Shown in pieces: positions 48,465-61,505 of a stretch of DNA of 64,000 nucleotides. Positions within the stretch are counted from its first letter, which is position 1. The number at the start of each line of letters is the position of its first letter. A program made the position numbers and the translations under genes. The notes below the pieces were generated by a model. That model had not been told where the DNA came from, searched no databases, and saw only the letters and a list, made by a program, of their open reading frames with translations. The stretch is from Mycobacterium montefiorense (lineage in GTDB: Bacteria > Actinomycetota > Actinomycetes > Mycobacteriales > Mycobacteriaceae): positions 45,303 through 109,302 of the forward strand of contig NZ_BFCH01000007.1 in NCBI RefSeq assembly GCF_003112775.1, in the 5' to 3' direction.

Positions 48465-49664
48465 TCAGGACAACCGGGGTTCCCGCCAGGACCCCAGCGG
48501 GGCATCGTGGCCTACGGCCCGGCCGGCAGCGATGTCGCCCAGCGCCGCCGCGATCTCGAGATAGCCGCGCCGGCTCTCCTTACTCAACCGGTCCAGCCCG
48601 AGTTCCTTGCCCTCGTGCACGTGGCGATCGAACGGCAAGACCACAGTGGCGCCGACGCGAGCCGACAGCTCCTCGAATTCCTTGCTGACCACGCCGTCCA
48701 GCTTGGCCGGTTCGGTGTAGTTCATGGCCAGTACCGTCGATGCCATCAGTCGCCGATACCCGTTGTTGGACAACCACTCCAGCGTTGTTCTGGTCTTTCG
48801 TACCGCATCGATGGAGGTGCCGCTGACCACCACCAGGGCTCGCGCCTCGGGCAAGACCGCGTCCATCACATGAGAGTTGATCGCCTTGACGCAATCCACC
48901 AGCACCACCGAATAGTGTTTGCGCAGAATCGAGAATGCCTTGGCGATGTCCGGGCGCTCCAACCGCCAGTCGGTGCGGCCGTAGTCGGGCAGCCCAAGCA
49001 CTTCCAGGCCGAAGCTGTTCATGTGGGTGTGCGCCCGGATCTCGGCATAGTGAGTGACCGAGTCGCGTGCGAGCAGGTCGGCCAGGCTCAGCGGGTTGCG
49101 GCGGCCGTGTCGATGCGCCAGGTCGCCGGCGTCGATGTCGACGGCGATGACCCGGTCGCCGCGTGCCTCGGCGAGGGTCGAGCCGAGCGCCTCGACAACC
49201 GCGGTCTTGCCGACGCCGCCCTTGAAGTTGAGCACGGCGATCGGGAATGTGCCGCCGATGCCGGTGCCGATCCGTTCGCGCAGTGCCTGTTCGTATGCGG
49301 CGGACTTGCCCGGACCGAGATCGATCCCGGTCACCCGGTGCAGCACCTCTCGCCAGCCGCGCCGGCCCGACTCCGCGTTTTCCCGGTGGCTCAGTCCGTC
49401 GAGAGCCGTCCCGCCCAGGGTCAGATCGCGGCGATACGGCGCTGCGGCCCGCCGTGCCCGGATCAGCCGGGACGGGGTCGGCGGGCCGGCCAGCCGCGAC
49501 GGACGACCTGGCGGTGGGTAGCGCGGCTCCGGCACCGTGGCCGCGCTCGGGTCGGCGTCGGCGCGCCAGCGTGGCACCAAAGGTGCTGGTTTCGCCGAAT
49601 TCGACGGATGCACCGGAGCAGCAGATAGGGCATTGACTCCGCGAACCCCCTCGCGGTTACTCAT
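48465..49664 (-). CDS. ParA/MinD-like ATPase of the EspI type
   Basis: A 399-residue protein. Residues 1-85 are proline/arginine-rich and disordered; RRGWREVLHRVTGIDLGPG at about 101-119 is the block that precedes the ATPase in EspI-type proteins of ESX loci. The deviant Walker A KGGVGKT is at 148-154, VIAVDIDAGDLAHR at 172-185 is the second motif, and VVLVDCVKAINSHVMD the switch/Walker B region. No esx, PE/PPE or eccC gene is nearby. I do not recall a gene here in M. tuberculosis. Might energise or regulate secretion, or segregate cargo; unproven. Confidence 0.85.
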   Translation of the reverse strand: MSNREGVRGVNALSAAPVHPSNSAKPAPLVPRWRADADPSAATVPEPRYPPPGRPSRLAGPPTPSRLIRARRAAAPYRRDLTLGGTALDGLSHRENAESGRRGWREVLHRVTGIDLGPGKSAAYEQALRERIGTGIGGTFPIAVLNFKGGVGKTAVVEALGSTLAEARGDRVIAVDIDAGDLAHRHGRRNPLSLADLLARDSVTHYAEIRAHTHMNSFGLEVLGLPDYGRTDWRLERPDIAKAFSILRKHYSVVLVDCVKAINSHVMDAVLPEARALVVVSGTSIDAVRKTRTTLEWLSNNGYRRLMASTVLAMNYTEPAKLDGVVSKEFEELSARVGATVVLPFDRHVHEGKELGLDRLSKESRRGYLEIAAALGDIAAGRAVGHDAPLGSWREPRLS

Positions 49665-49788
49665 ACCCGCTGGTGTAGCCGTTTTGACCTGGTGGTTAAA
49701 CCAGGAAAATGGGCGCGGCCCCGGTCGGGCGGCAAATGCGGATGGTCGTCAGGCTCGTGGCACCGGCTGTCTGCGCACCGCTGCGGTG

Positions 49789-50820
49789 TCAGCCGAAGAA
49801 GGCGGCGGCCTCGTCGTGGCGGGCGTCGGGCACCAGCTTGAGCTGGCGCACGGCGTCGGCCAGTGGAACGCGGCCGATGTCTTGTCCGCGCAGCGACACC
49901 ATCTGGCCGTACTCGCCCGCATGCGCGGCGTCGGCCGCGTTGACCCCGAACCGGGTGGCCAGCACCCGGTCGTACGCCGTCGGGATACCGCCGCGCTGGA
50001 CGTGGCCCAACACGGTCACCCGGACCTCCTTGTTGATCCGCCTCTCCACCGCGATACCCAACTGCTGTGCCACGCCGGTGAACTTCTCGTGGCCGAACTC
50101 GTCAATCCCGCCCTCGCGCAACGGGATCGAGCCGGGGATCGGCTTGGCCCCCTCGGCCACCACGCAGATGAAGTGCGAATCACCGCGCTGGAAGCGGCGT
50201 TTGACCAGCCGGCACACATCCTCGATGTCGAAGGGCTGTTCGGGGATCAGCGTCATGTGCGCACCGGAAGCCAGCCCCGCGTTCAGCGCGATCCAGCCCG
50301 CGTGGCGGCCCATCACCTCCACCAGCATCACCCGCTGGTGGGACTCCGCGGTGCTGTGTAAGCGGTCGATCGCGTCGGTCGCGACGGTCAGAGCCGTGTC
50401 GTGACCGAAAGTCACATCGGTGCAGTCGATGTCGTTGTCGATCGTCTTCGGCACGCCGACAACGGGAACGTTCTCGTCCGACAACCAGTGCGCGGCCGTC
50501 AGCGTGCCTTCACCGCCGATCGGGATCAGCACATCGATGCCGTTGTCGTCCAGGGTCTGCTTGATCTGATCCAGCCCGGCCCGCAGCTTGTCGGGGTGTA
50601 CGCGGGCGGTGCCCAGCACCGTTCCACCCTTGGCCAGCAGCCGGTCATTGCGGTCGTCGTTCTGCAGCTGGATGCGCCGGTTTTCCAGCAACCCGCGCCA
50701 CCCGTCTTCGAAGCCGACCACCGACGAGCCGTAGCGGGCGTCGCAGGTGCGTACCACCGCCCGGATAACAGCGTTGAGCCCCGGACAGTCGCCGCCTCCA
50801 GTGAGAATTCCGATCCGCAT
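49789..50820 (-). CDS. pfkA: ATP-dependent 6-phosphofructokinase
   Basis: A 343-residue glycolytic enzyme phosphorylating fructose 6-phosphate. [17 protein letters not shown] is the N-terminal ATP loop, [11 protein letters not shown] contains G104, where pyrophosphate-dependent relatives have Asp, so ATP is the likely donor; PKTIDNDI carries the catalytic Asp and [10 protein letters not shown] the substrate site. Lies between gatA and the ParA-like gene on the same strand, 54 bases after gatA's stop. Confidence 0.97.
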   Translation of the reverse strand: MRIGILTGGGDCPGLNAVIRAVVRTCDARYGSSVVGFEDGWRGLLENRRIQLQNDDRNDRLLAKGGTVLGTARVHPDKLRAGLDQIKQTLDDNGIDVLIPIGGEGTLTAAHWLSDENVPVVGVPKTIDNDIDCTDVTFGHDTALTVATDAIDRLHSTAESHQRVMLVEVMGRHAGWIALNAGLASGAHMTLIPEQPFDIEDVCRLVKRRFQRGDSHFICVVAEGAKPIPGSIPLREGGIDEFGHEKFTGVAQQLGIAVERRINKEVRVTVLGHVQRGGIPTAYDRVLATRFGVNAADAAHAGEYGQMVSLRGQDIGRVPLADAVRQLKLVPDARHDEAAAFFG

Positions 50821-50874
50821 TCCCTTATCTTGCCCGTGCCGACCGGCGGCAGGGCAAGCTGGGGCACCGCGCGG

Positions 50875-52362
50875 CTAGACGGTCGGCGCCACCGGCAGCG
50901 GTCCGCGCGCGGCCTCGTAGGCGGCACCGACGCGATAAAGACGGTCGTCGGCCAGCGCGGGCGCCATGATCTGCAGCCCCACCGGCAGCTGGTCGTCCGG
51001 AGACAGCCCCGACGGCACCGACATCCCGCAATGCCCGGCCAGGTTCAGCGGCAGCGTGCACAGGTCGAACAGGTACATGGCCAGCGGATCGTCGACCTTC
51101 TCCCCCAGCCGGAACGCGGTGGTCGGGGTCGCCGGCGACACCAGAACGTCGACGGATTGGTAGGCCCGGTCCAGATCCCGGGCGATCAGGGTGCGCACTT
51201 TCTGCGCTTGGTTGTAATAGGCATCGTAGTAGCCCGCGGAGAGCGCGTAGGCGCCAATCATGATGCGGCGCTTGACTTCCGGCCCGAAGCCCGCGGCCCG
51301 CGTCAGCGCCATCACTTCCTCGGCGCTGTGGCTGCCGTCGTCACCGACCCGCAGCCCGTAGCGCATCGCATCGAAACGCGCCAGGTTGCTGGACACCTCC
51401 GACGGCAGGATCAGGTAGTAGGCCGGCAGCGCGTAATCGAAGTGCGGGCAGTCGACTTCGCTCACCTCGGCACCCAGCGCGGTCAACTGCTCCACCGCGG
51501 CCTCGAACGACGCCAGCACCCCGGGCTGGTAGCCCTCGCCCCGCAGCTGGGAGACCACACCGATCCGCACGCCGCTCAGATCGCCTTGCGCGCCCGCCCT
51601 GGCGGCGCCCAGCACGTCGGGCACCGCGGCATCGATGGAGGTGGAGTCCACTGGGTCGTGCCCGGCGATCACTTGATGCAGCAGCGCGGTGTCCAGCACG
51701 CTGCGCGCGCACGGGCCGCCCTGATCCAGCGACGATGCGCAGGCCACCAGGCCGTAGCGGGAGACCGTGCCGTAGGTGGGTTTGACCCCGACGGTCGCGG
51801 TCAGCGCCGCGGGCTGGCGAATCGAGCCCCCGGTGTCGGTGCCGATGGCCAGCGGGGCCTGGAAGGAGGCCAGCGCCGCAGCGCTGCCACCGCCCGAGCC
51901 GCCGGGCACCCGCTCGAGGTCCCACGGGTTACGGGTGGGGCCGTAGGCCGAGTTCTCTGTCGAGCTGCCCATCGCGAACTCGTCCATGTTGGTCTTGCCC
52001 AGGATCGGGATGCCGGCGGCGCGCAGCCGGGCAGTGACGGTGGCGTCGTACGGCGAACGCCAGCCCTGCAGGATTTTGGATCCGCAGGTGGTGGGCATGT
52101 CGACGGTCGTGAACACGTCTTTGAGCGCCAACGGAACACCGGCCAGGGCCGAGGGCAGCTGCTCTCCGGCGGCCACCGCCGCGTCGACAGCGGCCGCCGC
52201 CGCCAGCGCCTCGTCGGCTGCGACGTGCAGAAACGCGCCGTACCGGTCGTCGGTCGCCGCGATCTGATCCAGGCAGGCCTGGGTGATCTCGACCGATGAC
52301 AGCTCTTTGGCGGCGACCTTGGCGGCCAGCGTCGCCGCGTCGGATCGGATGATCTCGTTCAC
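50875..52362 (-). CDS. gatA: Aspartyl/glutamyl-tRNA amidotransferase subunit A
   Basis: A 495-residue amidase-signature enzyme that releases ammonia from glutamine for the GatB site. The complete Ser-cisSer-Lys triad is visible: K81 (PLALKDVF), S156 (VPGGSGGGS) and S180 ([10 protein letters not shown]). ATG 52362 overlaps the gatC stop by four bases. GatCAB is needed here because tRNA-Gln is charged with Glu by GltX. Confidence 0.97.
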   Translation of the reverse strand: MNEIIRSDAATLAAKVAAKELSSVEITQACLDQIAATDDRYGAFLHVAADEALAAAAAVDAAVAAGEQLPSALAGVPLALKDVFTTVDMPTTCGSKILQGWRSPYDATVTARLRAAGIPILGKTNMDEFAMGSSTENSAYGPTRNPWDLERVPGGSGGGSAAALASFQAPLAIGTDTGGSIRQPAALTATVGVKPTYGTVSRYGLVACASSLDQGGPCARSVLDTALLHQVIAGHDPVDSTSIDAAVPDVLGAARAGAQGDLSGVRIGVVSQLRGEGYQPGVLASFEAAVEQLTALGAEVSEVDCPHFDYALPAYYLILPSEVSSNLARFDAMRYGLRVGDDGSHSAEEVMALTRAAGFGPEVKRRIMIGAYALSAGYYDAYYNQAQKVRTLIARDLDRAYQSVDVLVSPATPTTAFRLGEKVDDPLAMYLFDLCTLPLNLAGHCGMSVPSGLSPDDQLPVGLQIMAPALADDRLYRVGAAYEAARGPLPVAPTV

Positions 52363-52658
52363 TCGCTGTCCCCGAGGATCTGCGGCACGGCGAAGCGGCC
52401 GTCAACGACTTCCGGCGCCCCGGCCAGCGCCTCCTGCTGCGTCAGACACGGCCTGGTCTCGTCCGGGCGGGTGACGTTGACGTCCTTGAGCGGGTTGTCG
52501 GTCGGCTCGACGCCGGTGACATCGACCGCCTGGATCTGGCTGACGTGGGTCAGGATGGCGTCGAGTTGGCCGGCGAAGCCATCCAACTCGGTATCGGTCA
52601 ACGCCAGCCTGGCCAGCTTGGCCAGGTGCGCTACCTCGTCGCGGGAGATCTGGGACAC
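52359..52658 (-). CDS. gatC: Aspartyl/glutamyl-tRNA amidotransferase subunit C
   Basis: A 99-residue small subunit that wraps around GatA and stabilises the complex. [19 protein letters not shown] and [16 protein letters not shown] are typical. GTG 52658 matches the length of M. tuberculosis GatC exactly. First gene of gatCA, overlapping gatA by four bases; 93 bases separate it from the divergent ACT gene. Confidence 0.95.
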   Translation of the reverse strand: MSQISRDEVAHLAKLARLALTDTELDGFAGQLDAILTHVSQIQAVDVTGVEPTDNPLKDVNVTRPDETRPCLTQQEALAGAPEVVDGRFAVPQILGDSE

Positions 52659-52751
52659 GAGCGAAAAGCCTAACGCGACAGCCCTCGGGCGGTTGCCGAC
52701 GCCCCGCCCTGCGGAAATGCCGCGTGCTCCGCTCTGTGCAACAGTGGGCGC

Positions 52752-53408
52752 GTGCCGTCCTATCTGTTGCGCATCGAGCTCGTCGACCGCCCAGGAAGCC
52801 TGGGCGCGCTGGCGGTGGCGCTCGGTTCGGTGGGCGCCGACATCCTGTCGCTCGACGTCGTCGAGCGCATCTCCGGGTACGCGACCGACGACCTGGTGAT
52901 CGAGCTGCCGGCCGGTGCGATGCCCGACACGCTGATCACCGCGGCCGAGTCGCTCAACGGCGTACGAGTAGACAGCGTGCGCCCGCACACCGGCCTGCTG
53001 GAAGCGCACCGCGAGCTCGAACTTCTCGACCACGTTGCCGCCGCCAAAAACAAAGCGGCGCGGCTGCAGGTGCTGGCCGACGAAGCGCCCCGAGTGCTGC
53101 GGGTGAGCTGGTGCACGGTGTTGCACGGTTCGGACGGTGAACTGCACCGCCTGGCCGCCAGCACGGGTGCACCGGAGACCCGCGCGGTCTCGGCGCCGTG
53201 GCTGCCGATCCGGGAGGCCGCGACGCTGGACGGCGCCGCCGAGTGGGTGCCGGAAGCCTGGCGCGACATGGACATCACGCTGGTCGCCGCCCCGCTGGGT
53301 GACCCGCACACCGCGGTGGTGCTGGGCCGTCCCGGTCCCGAATTCCGGCCGTCGGAGGTGGCCCGCCTGGGTTACCTGGCCGGGATCGTGGCCACGATGC
53401 TGCGCTGA
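52752..53408 (+). CDS. ACT-domain protein
   Basis: A 218-residue protein. Residues 3-75 are an ACT domain ([33 protein letters not shown]) that usually binds an amino acid; the rest may be a GAF-like or unassigned domain ([35 protein letters not shown]). Matches Rv3013 in length. GTG 52752 start. No catalytic residues are seen, so a sensor or regulatory role is likely. It converges with mmpL. Confidence 0.85.
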   Translation: MPSYLLRIELVDRPGSLGALAVALGSVGADILSLDVVERISGYATDDLVIELPAGAMPDTLITAAESLNGVRVDSVRPHTGLLEAHRELELLDHVAAAKNKAARLQVLADEAPRVLRVSWCTVLHGSDGELHRLAASTGAPETRAVSAPWLPIREAATLDGAAEWVPEAWRDMDITLVAAPLGDPHTAVVLGRPGPEFRPSEVARLGYLAGIVATMLR

Positions 53409-53418
53409 CCCGCCACGC

Positions 53419-56334
53419 CTAGTGCGACCCGGACTTCGATCCGGCCAGCACCGCGTCGTCGTCATCCCACAGCAGCAGTTGACGCACCGCCGGACGCGGG
53501 CCATACGGCCGAAGCATGGTGCTGGCCGGACGCGGACGCACCCGTTGCGGCCACCAGAACCAGCGCCCGAGAAGCCTTGCGATAGAAGGCGTCATGAATG
53601 AGCGCACAATCAGCGTGTCGAACAACAGCCCAAGGCCGATCGTCGTCCCGATCTGACCGAGAACCTGAAAACCGCTGAAAACAAACGCGCACATGGTGAC
53701 GGCGAAAACGATGCCGGCCGACGTGACGACCGAGCCGGAGCCGGCCATCGCCCGGATGATGCCGGTATTCAACCCGGCATGGATTTCTTCCTTGAATCTG
53801 GAGATCAACAGCAGGTTGTAGTCGGATCCGACCGCCAGCAGCAGGATCACGGCCAGCGCCAGCACCACCCAGTACAGCTGAATGCCGAACATATACTGCC
53901 ACACCAGAACTGACAGCCCGAACGAAGCACCCAGCGAGAGGGCCACCGTGCCCACGATGACGAGCGCGGCGATCAGGCTGCGGGTGATGATCATCATGAT
54001 CAGCAGGATGAGGCTCAGCGCCGCGAATGCCACGATCATCAGGTCGTACTTGGCGCCGTCCTGGATGTCCTTGTACGTCGCGGCCGTGCCGCCGAGATAG
54101 ATCCCCGCGGCCGCCATCGGCGTGCCTTTCAACGCCTCGTGCGCGGCCTTGGCGATCGGATCGATATGCGAAATACCCTCTGTGGTAGCGGGATCGCCCT
54201 CATGCGTGACGATCATGCGAGCGGCCTTGCCATCCGGCGAGAGGAACAGTTTCAGCCCGCGTTTGAAGTCAGGGTTGTCGAAAACCTCGGGCGGCAGGTA
54301 GAACGTGTCGTCGTTTTTGGCCGCGTCGAAGGCCCGCCCCAACGCCGTGGCGTTGTCGATCGCGGCCGCGGTCTGCGCATAAATACCGGACAGCGTCGCG
54401 TAATTCGCCAAAGTCAGATCGTGATTGGTCTGCTGACTGTCGATCTGCGGCGGGATCAGCGCAACCAGTTTCGGCTGCAGCGCGTCAAGCTTGTCCAGCG
54501 AAGCCGTCAGGTTTTCGAATTTCTCGGTTAGCTGGTCAATGCCGTCGAGCGCGTCGAAGAGCGACCTGAACGCGAAGCAGGCGGGAATGTCGTAACAATG
54601 CTTCTCCCAATAGAAATAGCTGCGAACCGGCCGGAAGAAATCGTCGAAATTCGCGATCTTGTCGCGCAGATCCTGGATCGTGGCGAGCGTGTCGTGAAAG
54701 CTTTCGGTCTCGTCGTGGGTGGTGCCGGCAAGCTGCTGCTGCAATACATACTGCTGCTTCAAGATGTTGATGGTCTTGTTCAGTTCATTGGCCTGCTTGA
54801 GGGCATCGTCGGCCCGATCTCGTTGATAGGTCAGGTTTTGCTGCTGCGCCGCGGCCTGATTGCTGACCACGAACGCAAGCGAGCTGTGGACCAGCGGGGT
54901 TCCCAACGGCCGAGTGATGGTCTGTACCTGCGCGACCCCGGGAACGTGGAATACCGCCTTGGCTACCTTGTCCAGGATGAGCATGCTTTCGGGGTTACGC
55001 ATGTCGTGATCGGTTTCGACCATCAGCAATTCGGGCTCCAGCCGGGCCCGGGAGAAGTGCTTTTCGGCTTCGGTGTAGCCGATATTGGCCGGCGCGCTGG
55101 CGGGCATGTAGGGGCGAGTGTCGTAACTGGTCCGGTAGCCGGGCAAGGCGATGATGCCGACCAGCGCCAGCGCGCACGCGGCCGCGAGAACGGCGCCGGG
55201 CCAACGGACGATGGCGGTGCCGATCCGCCGCCAGCCGCGGGTTCTCAACGCCCGTTTGGGGTCGAAGATGCCCGCCTTGGCGCCCAGGGTGAGGATCGCG
55301 GGCCCCAGCGTCAGTGCGGCGAACAGTGCGATCAGGACGCCCAAAGCGGCTGGAATGCCGAGACTTTGGAAGTAAGGCAATCGGGTGAAGCTCAGACAGG
55401 CCACCGCGCCCGCCACCGTGAGACCCGAACCCAACACGATATGAGTGGTGCCGTGATACATGGTGTAGAAGGCTTTTTCGCGGCTCTCACCGGTGCCGCG
55501 CGCTTCTTGATAGCGGCCGACGAAAAATATCGCGTAGTCCGTTCCGGCGGCGATCACCAACAGCGTCAGGATGTTCGTCGCGTAGGTCGACAGCCCGATG
55601 ATACCGGCGTTTCCGAGAACGGCGACAAGACCTCGGGCGGCCGACATTTCGATGAGGACAGTGGCCAGCACCAGCAGTGTGGTGAGCACCGAGCGGTAAA
55701 CGAAAAAGAGCATCAACGCGATCATCCCGATGGTGATCGCGGTGACCTTCGCGGTGCCCTTGCTGCCGACGTCGAACTGGTCGGAGATCAGCGGCGCCGC
55801 ACCGGTCACGTAGGCCTTGACACCCGGTGGCGGCTTCATCCGCTCGATGATGTCGCGGATTGCGCCGACACCCTCGTTGGCCAACGCCGAGCCTTGATTA
55901 CCGGTCAGGTTGACCTGAACATAGGCGGCCTTGCCGTCGCTGCTTTGCGATCCCGCCGCGGTCAGGGTGTCGCCCCAGTAGTCCTGGACGTGTTCGACGT
56001 GCTTCTTGTCCTGCTCGAGCTTGCGGATCATCTCGTCGTAGAAGCGGTGCGCGTCCGCGCCGAGCGGCTTGTCGCCTTCCAGCACGATCATCGCCGAACT
56101 GTCGGTGTCGAACTCGTGAAACGCTTGGCCGATGCGCTTGATCGCCTTGAGCGACGGCGCATCTGGCGAGTTCAGCGCCACGTTGTGGGTCTTGCCTACC
56201 TCCTCGAGCTGCGGCACCGCAATGTTGGTAACGGCGGCCAGCGCCACCCAGAAGAGCAGGATCGGCAGTGCGAGCCGGCGGATGTTCCGCGGCACAAAGG
56301 GCCGCGTCTGCTGTTCGTTGGTTTGGTTGCTCAT
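53419..56334 (-). CDS. MmpL-family RND transporter (MmpL4/5 type)
   Basis: A 971-residue RND pump with about 12 membrane helices. One near residue 20, five around 190-370 ([51 protein letters not shown]), then a large periplasmic domain, and five more around 760-940 (TDYx[16 protein letters not shown] motif pairs carry the proton-relay Asp/Tyr). A coiled-coil-like insertion ([20 protein letters not shown] to LDALQPK) places it with the MmpL4/MmpL5 group that exports siderophores and drugs. Coupled to mmpS by ATGA. Not in this place in M. tuberculosis, as I recall. Confidence 0.93.
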   Translation of the reverse strand: MSNQTNEQQTRPFVPRNIRRLALPILLFWVALAAVTNIAVPQLEEVGKTHNVALNSPDAPSLKAIKRIGQAFHEFDTDSSAMIVLEGDKPLGADAHRFYDEMIRKLEQDKKHVEHVQDYWGDTLTAAGSQSSDGKAAYVQVNLTGNQGSALANEGVGAIRDIIERMKPPPGVKAYVTGAAPLISDQFDVGSKGTAKVTAITIGMIALMLFFVYRSVLTTLLVLATVLIEMSAARGLVAVLGNAGIIGLSTYATNILTLLVIAAGTDYAIFFVGRYQEARGTGESREKAFYTMYHGTTHIVLGSGLTVAGAVACLSFTRLPYFQSLGIPAALGVLIALFAALTLGPAILTLGAKAGIFDPKRALRTRGWRRIGTAIVRWPGAVLAAACALALVGIIALPGYRTSYDTRPYMPASAPANIGYTEAEKHFSRARLEPELLMVETDHDMRNPESMLILDKVAKAVFHVPGVAQVQTITRPLGTPLVHSSLAFVVSNQAAAQQQNLTYQRDRADDALKQANELNKTINILKQQYVLQQQLAGTTHDETESFHDTLATIQDLRDKIANFDDFFRPVRSYFYWEKHCYDIPACFAFRSLFDALDGIDQLTEKFENLTASLDKLDALQPKLVALIPPQIDSQQTNHDLTLANYATLSGIYAQTAAAIDNATALGRAFDAAKNDDTFYLPPEVFDNPDFKRGLKLFLSPDGKAARMIVTHEGDPATTEGISHIDPIAKAAHEALKGTPMAAAGIYLGGTAATYKDIQDGAKYDLMIVAFAALSLILLIMMIITRSLIAALVIVGTVALSLGASFGLSVLVWQYMFGIQLYWVVLALAVILLLAVGSDYNLLLISRFKEEIHAGLNTGIIRAMAGSGSVVTSAGIVFAVTMCAFVFSGFQVLGQIGTTIGLGLLFDTLIVRSFMTPSIARLLGRWFWWPQRVRPRPASTMLRPYGPRPAVRQLLLWDDDDAVLAGSKSGSH

Positions 56335-56762
56335 CCCGACTTATCCAGACAGAAGGTGTAGGCGTCGACTTTGTTGACGGTGCGTTGGTCTTTGACCTCG
56401 CCGTTGATGGTGATGCGGCACCCGAGGGTGTCCCCGTTGCCTTGGGCCACGACATTGGCGACGACCGCGGGCTCGGTGGTGGTGATCGTGAACGACCAGG
56501 ACAGCGGCGCGTCTTTGACTTGCTGCGGCTGTGCGTTGACGTCCAGGTAGTTGATGGTGGCCGTCGCGCCCGGTGCGCCGAAGACCTCGAGCACTACCTG
56601 CTTGGGGTTGAACGGCACGATTTCTGCCGCCAGACCGCTATTGGCCCTGGTGGTGTCGTGCGAGCCGAAAATTCCGTGCAACCGGTAGATACCGAACCCC
56701 GCGACGGCGACGACGAGTACCGCGACCAACACCATCCACCCTTGTCTCAGCACGGTGGACAT
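56331..56762 (-). CDS. MmpS-family membrane accessory protein
   Basis: A 143-residue partner of MmpL with one membrane helix (about 10-30, [19 protein letters not shown]) and a periplasmic beta-sandwich ([56 protein letters not shown] with two Cys). ATG 56762 gives the usual MmpS5 length and spacing to the helix; GTG 56813 or 56777 are possible longer starts. The stop overlaps mmpL by four bases. The promoter and operator lie at 56861-56889. Confidence 0.9.
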   Translation of the reverse strand: MSTVLRQGWMVLVAVLVVAVAGFGIYRLHGIFGSHDTTRANSGLAAEIVPFNPKQVVLEVFGAPGATATINYLDVNAQPQQVKDAPLSWSFTITTTEPAVVANVVAQGNGDTLGCRITINGEVKDQRTVNKVDAYTFCLDKSG

Positions 56763-56860
56763 TGAAATCGCCTTCACCCGTCGGCCTTTCGATGGTTGGG
56801 CGGTTTCGATCACTCTATGACTATCGCGGTTGTCTCACGCCAGCGCGCTCGACAGACTTC

Positions 56861-56889
56861 ACAGTACGGTACTGGACCGTACTGTACAA
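56861..56889 (-). promoter_or_regulatory. mmpS-mmpL promoter overlapped by a TetR operator
   Basis: ACAGTACGGT (56861-56870) and ACCGTACTGT (56876-56885) are perfect 10-base inverted repeats with a five-base spacer. On the minus strand they cover a promoter: TTGTAC at 56889-56884, 17 bases, TACTGT at 56866-56861. The core GTACTGGACCGTACTG (56869-56884) recurs with one change at 57554-57569 in front of tetR. Binding there would block RNA polymerase directly. Confidence 0.8.
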
Positions 56890-56931
56890 GAGACGCGACC
56901 GTACACATTTGTCGTGGCGCGGGCTTTGGCT

Positions 56932-57528
56932 TTAGTTGCCGGATCGGGTCAGGCCCGGGATCAGGAATTGGTCGACGAGAAGCTGCACGGTGTGACGAGT
57001 GGGCGGCCGGTCGGGGATGATGGACCGGAAGATCAGGTAACCGGGTAGCAGGTCCCAAAGTTCGTCGGCGAGGGCATCTTGGCTGATCTCGCCACGGTCG
57101 ACGGCCTGTTGCAGGACGTGCTGAATCAAGGCTTTGCGTTGCTTGAGGAATTGCTCCTGCAGGGCGTCATTGAGAGCGGGATGCCGGGACACCTCGACCA
57201 TCACCGCGCGGATGGTGCTGGCGTGCTGGCGTCCGTGTTCGCCGCAGACTTCGCCGAGACTGATCAAATCGCCGCGTAGCGTGCCGGTGTTGGGCGCGAC
57301 CGCGACCAGGCGAACGCCTTCGATGAAGGCAGCCAGCACCAGTTCGGCTTTGGAGGGCCAGCGCCGGTACACCGTGGCCTTGCTGGCGTGGGCGGCACTG
57401 GCGACCGCGTCCACCGTCAACTGGTCGTAGCCGTGTACTTGCAGCAACCGCAGGGTGACCGCCAGCAGTTCGGCTTCACGCGCAGACCACGGCGATGCCG
57501 GGATGCACTGATCTGCCGTCTGGGTCAT
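56932..57528 (-). CDS. TetR-family repressor of mmpS-mmpL
   Basis: A 198-residue regulator. The N-terminal helix-turn-helix (LTVDAVASAAHASKATVYRRW, SKAELVLAAFIEG) is complete; the C-terminal ligand-binding domain (TIRAVMVEVSRHPALNDALQEQF, DRPPTRHTVQLLVDQFL) is of the TetR_C type found in drug-efflux repressors. ATG 57528 was chosen over the GTG at 57537. Same strand as and directly upstream of mmpS; both carry the same operator on their promoters, so it probably represses itself and the pump. Confidence 0.93.
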   Translation of the reverse strand: MTQTADQCIPASPWSAREAELLAVTLRLLQVHGYDQLTVDAVASAAHASKATVYRRWPSKAELVLAAFIEGVRLVAVAPNTGTLRGDLISLGEVCGEHGRQHASTIRAVMVEVSRHPALNDALQEQFLKQRKALIQHVLQQAVDRGEISQDALADELWDLLPGYLIFRSIIPDRPPTRHTVQLLVDQFLIPGLTRSGN

Positions 57529-57552
57529 AGCGCCCACGATAGAGCCGCAACG

Positions 57553-59682
<2,130 letters not shown>

Positions 59683-59705
59683 CTATCGAAGGACCCCGAC
59701 GACAC

Positions 59706-60719
59706 CTAGATGGCGTCGGGGTCCGAAGCGAACGCCTCGGCAGCCTTACGGGCCAGCTCGATCGCGGTGCGGGCCCACTGCGGCGTCGCCGCGGCCAGAC
59801 CACATGCCGGGGTGACGCCGATACGCTCGCGCAGCGCCGAGCGGCCGAATCCGAGCCGATCGGTCACCGCGACGACCGCGGCGGCCACCTGCTCCGCGAC
59901 GGGCCTCTTGTCCGGCGCAGTCGCGGCGACGACGCCCAGCATAACCGCGCGACCCGATTCGATGAACGCCGCGATACCGTCCAGGTCCGCTGCCTTGAGC
60001 GTGCCCGTGTCGACCGATATGGCACTAATTGCGCTGCGTACCAACAGGTCCCACGGCAATTCAGCGGCACAACTGTGCAGCACCACCTCGGCGCCTGCCG
60101 TCTCGGCGCAAGTGTCGAGCAGCGACCCGGCCACCGACTCGTCGAGCGCCGCAACCGGACTCAGCGAGGTGACCCCGCTCAGCCGCCCACCCAGCGCCGC
60201 CGGCAACGACGGCTCGTCGAACTGCACCACCACCGGGGTGTCGAGCCGGCGGGACAGCGCCGCGCGGTGGGTGGCAACACCTTCAGCCAGCGACGCCGTC
60301 AGATCGCGCACCGCCCCGGGGTCAGTGATCGCCCGATGGCCGTTGGCCAGCTCGAGCCCGGCGGCAAGCGTGATCGGGCCGGGAGCCTGGACCTTGACCA
60401 CCCGTCCGCCGCCGCGCAGGCCCGCCGTCTCCCAGGCTTCCTCGAGGGCGTCCATATCCTCGTCGAGGAAGCTGACGGCCCGCCGGGTCACGGCGCCGGG
60501 ACGAGCGGCGATGCGGTATCCGCGCGGCACGGTGTCGATCGGCACGTCGATCAGCAGCGCGCCGGCCCGCCCCAGTAGGTCGGCGCCCACTCCCCTGGCG
60601 GGCAGCTCGACGAGGTGTGCCAGCGCTGCTGCCAACTCGCCGACGACAACCTCCGCCGACGGCCGTGCCGCGGTGCCGGGCCACGAACCCACGCCGCTGC
60701 CGGTCGCGAAAACACTCAC
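59706..60719 (-). CDS. MetE-like cobalamin-independent methionine synthase family protein
   Basis: A 337-residue TIM-barrel protein resembling the C-terminal catalytic half of MetE. VLHSCAAELPWDLL gives a HxC zinc motif and TPACGLAAATP a later Cys ligand; GSWPGT at the start and QFDEPSLP fit the family. The folate-binding N-terminal barrel of MetE is missing, as in the archaeal-type core enzymes. Matches Rv3015c in length; substrate unknown. GTG 60719 gives VSVFATGSGVGSWPG. Divergent from lpqA, 100 bases between. Confidence 0.9.
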   Translation of the reverse strand: MSVFATGSGVGSWPGTAARPSAEVVVGELAAALAHLVELPARGVGADLLGRAGALLIDVPIDTVPRGYRIAARPGAVTRRAVSFLDEDMDALEEAWETAGLRGGGRVVKVQAPGPITLAAGLELANGHRAITDPGAVRDLTASLAEGVATHRAALSRRLDTPVVVQFDEPSLPAALGGRLSGVTSLSPVAALDESVAGSLLDTCAETAGAEVVLHSCAAELPWDLLVRSAISAISVDTGTLKAADLDGIAAFIESGRAVMLGVVAATAPDKRPVAEQVAAAVVAVTDRLGFGRSALRERIGVTPACGLAAATPQWARTAIELARKAAEAFASDPDAI

Positions 60720-60819
60720 CGGGCAACCGTATTCGACGTCAAATTGCGCCCCGGTGGCCAGGGGTGTTTTGCCGCCGGTCGGCGCGACTACTCTCGAAGG
60801 TTTGGAGGGGTGCAAAACG

Positions 60820-61464
60820 GTGTGGCGCAAGGCAAGATTCGCGTGGCCGCTGCTGATGTGTGGCGCGGTGGTGCTGACTGCCGCATGCACCCGGGTGGTG
60901 GACGGTACGGCACTGCCGGGTTTCACCGGCGGCGCCCGGGGCATCAACGGGGTCAACGTCGACACGATCCTGCTGGATCAGCCGCGGATGCGCGCGATCA
61001 CCGGCGCCGGCGAGCATCTGACGATCGTCCCGTCGATGGACGGCAGCGCTCCGGTCGACATCGAAACGCTCGCCAACACCACGCCGCGGGCATGCCGATT
61101 CATCTTTGCCGAGACCGCGACATTCGGGCCCGACATCGAAGAGTTCCACAAGACCACGTTTCAGGATCCGCCCGACGGCGCGCTGATCTCCGAGGGCGCC
61201 GCGGCCTATCGCGATGTCGTGACCGCGCAGCACGCGTTCGCCGCTCTGGTCTCGACCGTTACCGACTGCGCCGACGGCTCGGCCGGCCAGCTGATCGTCG
61301 GTGACTGGAAGGCCGATGCCAATTCGCTGCACCTGGGACCCGGCGGCTGCGGCCGCGACTACCGGGTGCTGTCGGTGGCCTTGGTGGAAGTCACCTTCTG
61401 CGGCTTCCCGCAGTCGGTGTCCGACATCGTGATGACGAATATCACCGCCAACATCCCGCGATAG
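60820..61464 (+). CDS. lpqA: Lipoprotein LpqA, PknH-like sensor domain
   Basis: A 214-residue lipoprotein. Signal peptide ends in lipobox LTAAC (lipidated C23). The mature part is a PknH-type extracytoplasmic sensor domain (VNVDTILLDQPRMRAITGAG, ACRFIFAETATFG, AFAALVSTVTDCADGSAG) with conserved cysteines that likely form disulfides. GTG 60820 was chosen because GGAGGGG is nine bases upstream. Matches Rv3016 (lpqA). Role in envelope sensing is inferred. Confidence 0.9.
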   Translation: MWRKARFAWPLLMCGAVVLTAACTRVVDGTALPGFTGGARGINGVNVDTILLDQPRMRAITGAGEHLTIVPSMDGSAPVDIETLANTTPRACRFIFAETATFGPDIEEFHKTTFQDPPDGALISEGAAAYRDVVTAQHAFAALVSTVTDCADGSAGQLIVGDWKADANSLHLGPGGCGRDYRVLSVALVEVTFCGFPQSVSDIVMTNITANIPR

Positions 61465-61505
61465 CGGCGCTCACGGAAGTGTTTGTGGCACAACCGCTAT
61501 CGTCG

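Noticed and set aside
49101..49664. Possible frameshift in the variable N terminus of the ParA-like gene
   Set aside because: The frame is open throughout, with Pro/Arg-rich composition normal for EspI-type N termini.
50401..52299. A 632-codon plus-strand frame across pfkA and gatA
   Set aside because: It crosses two well-conserved minus-strand genes and their gap, so cannot be a real gene.
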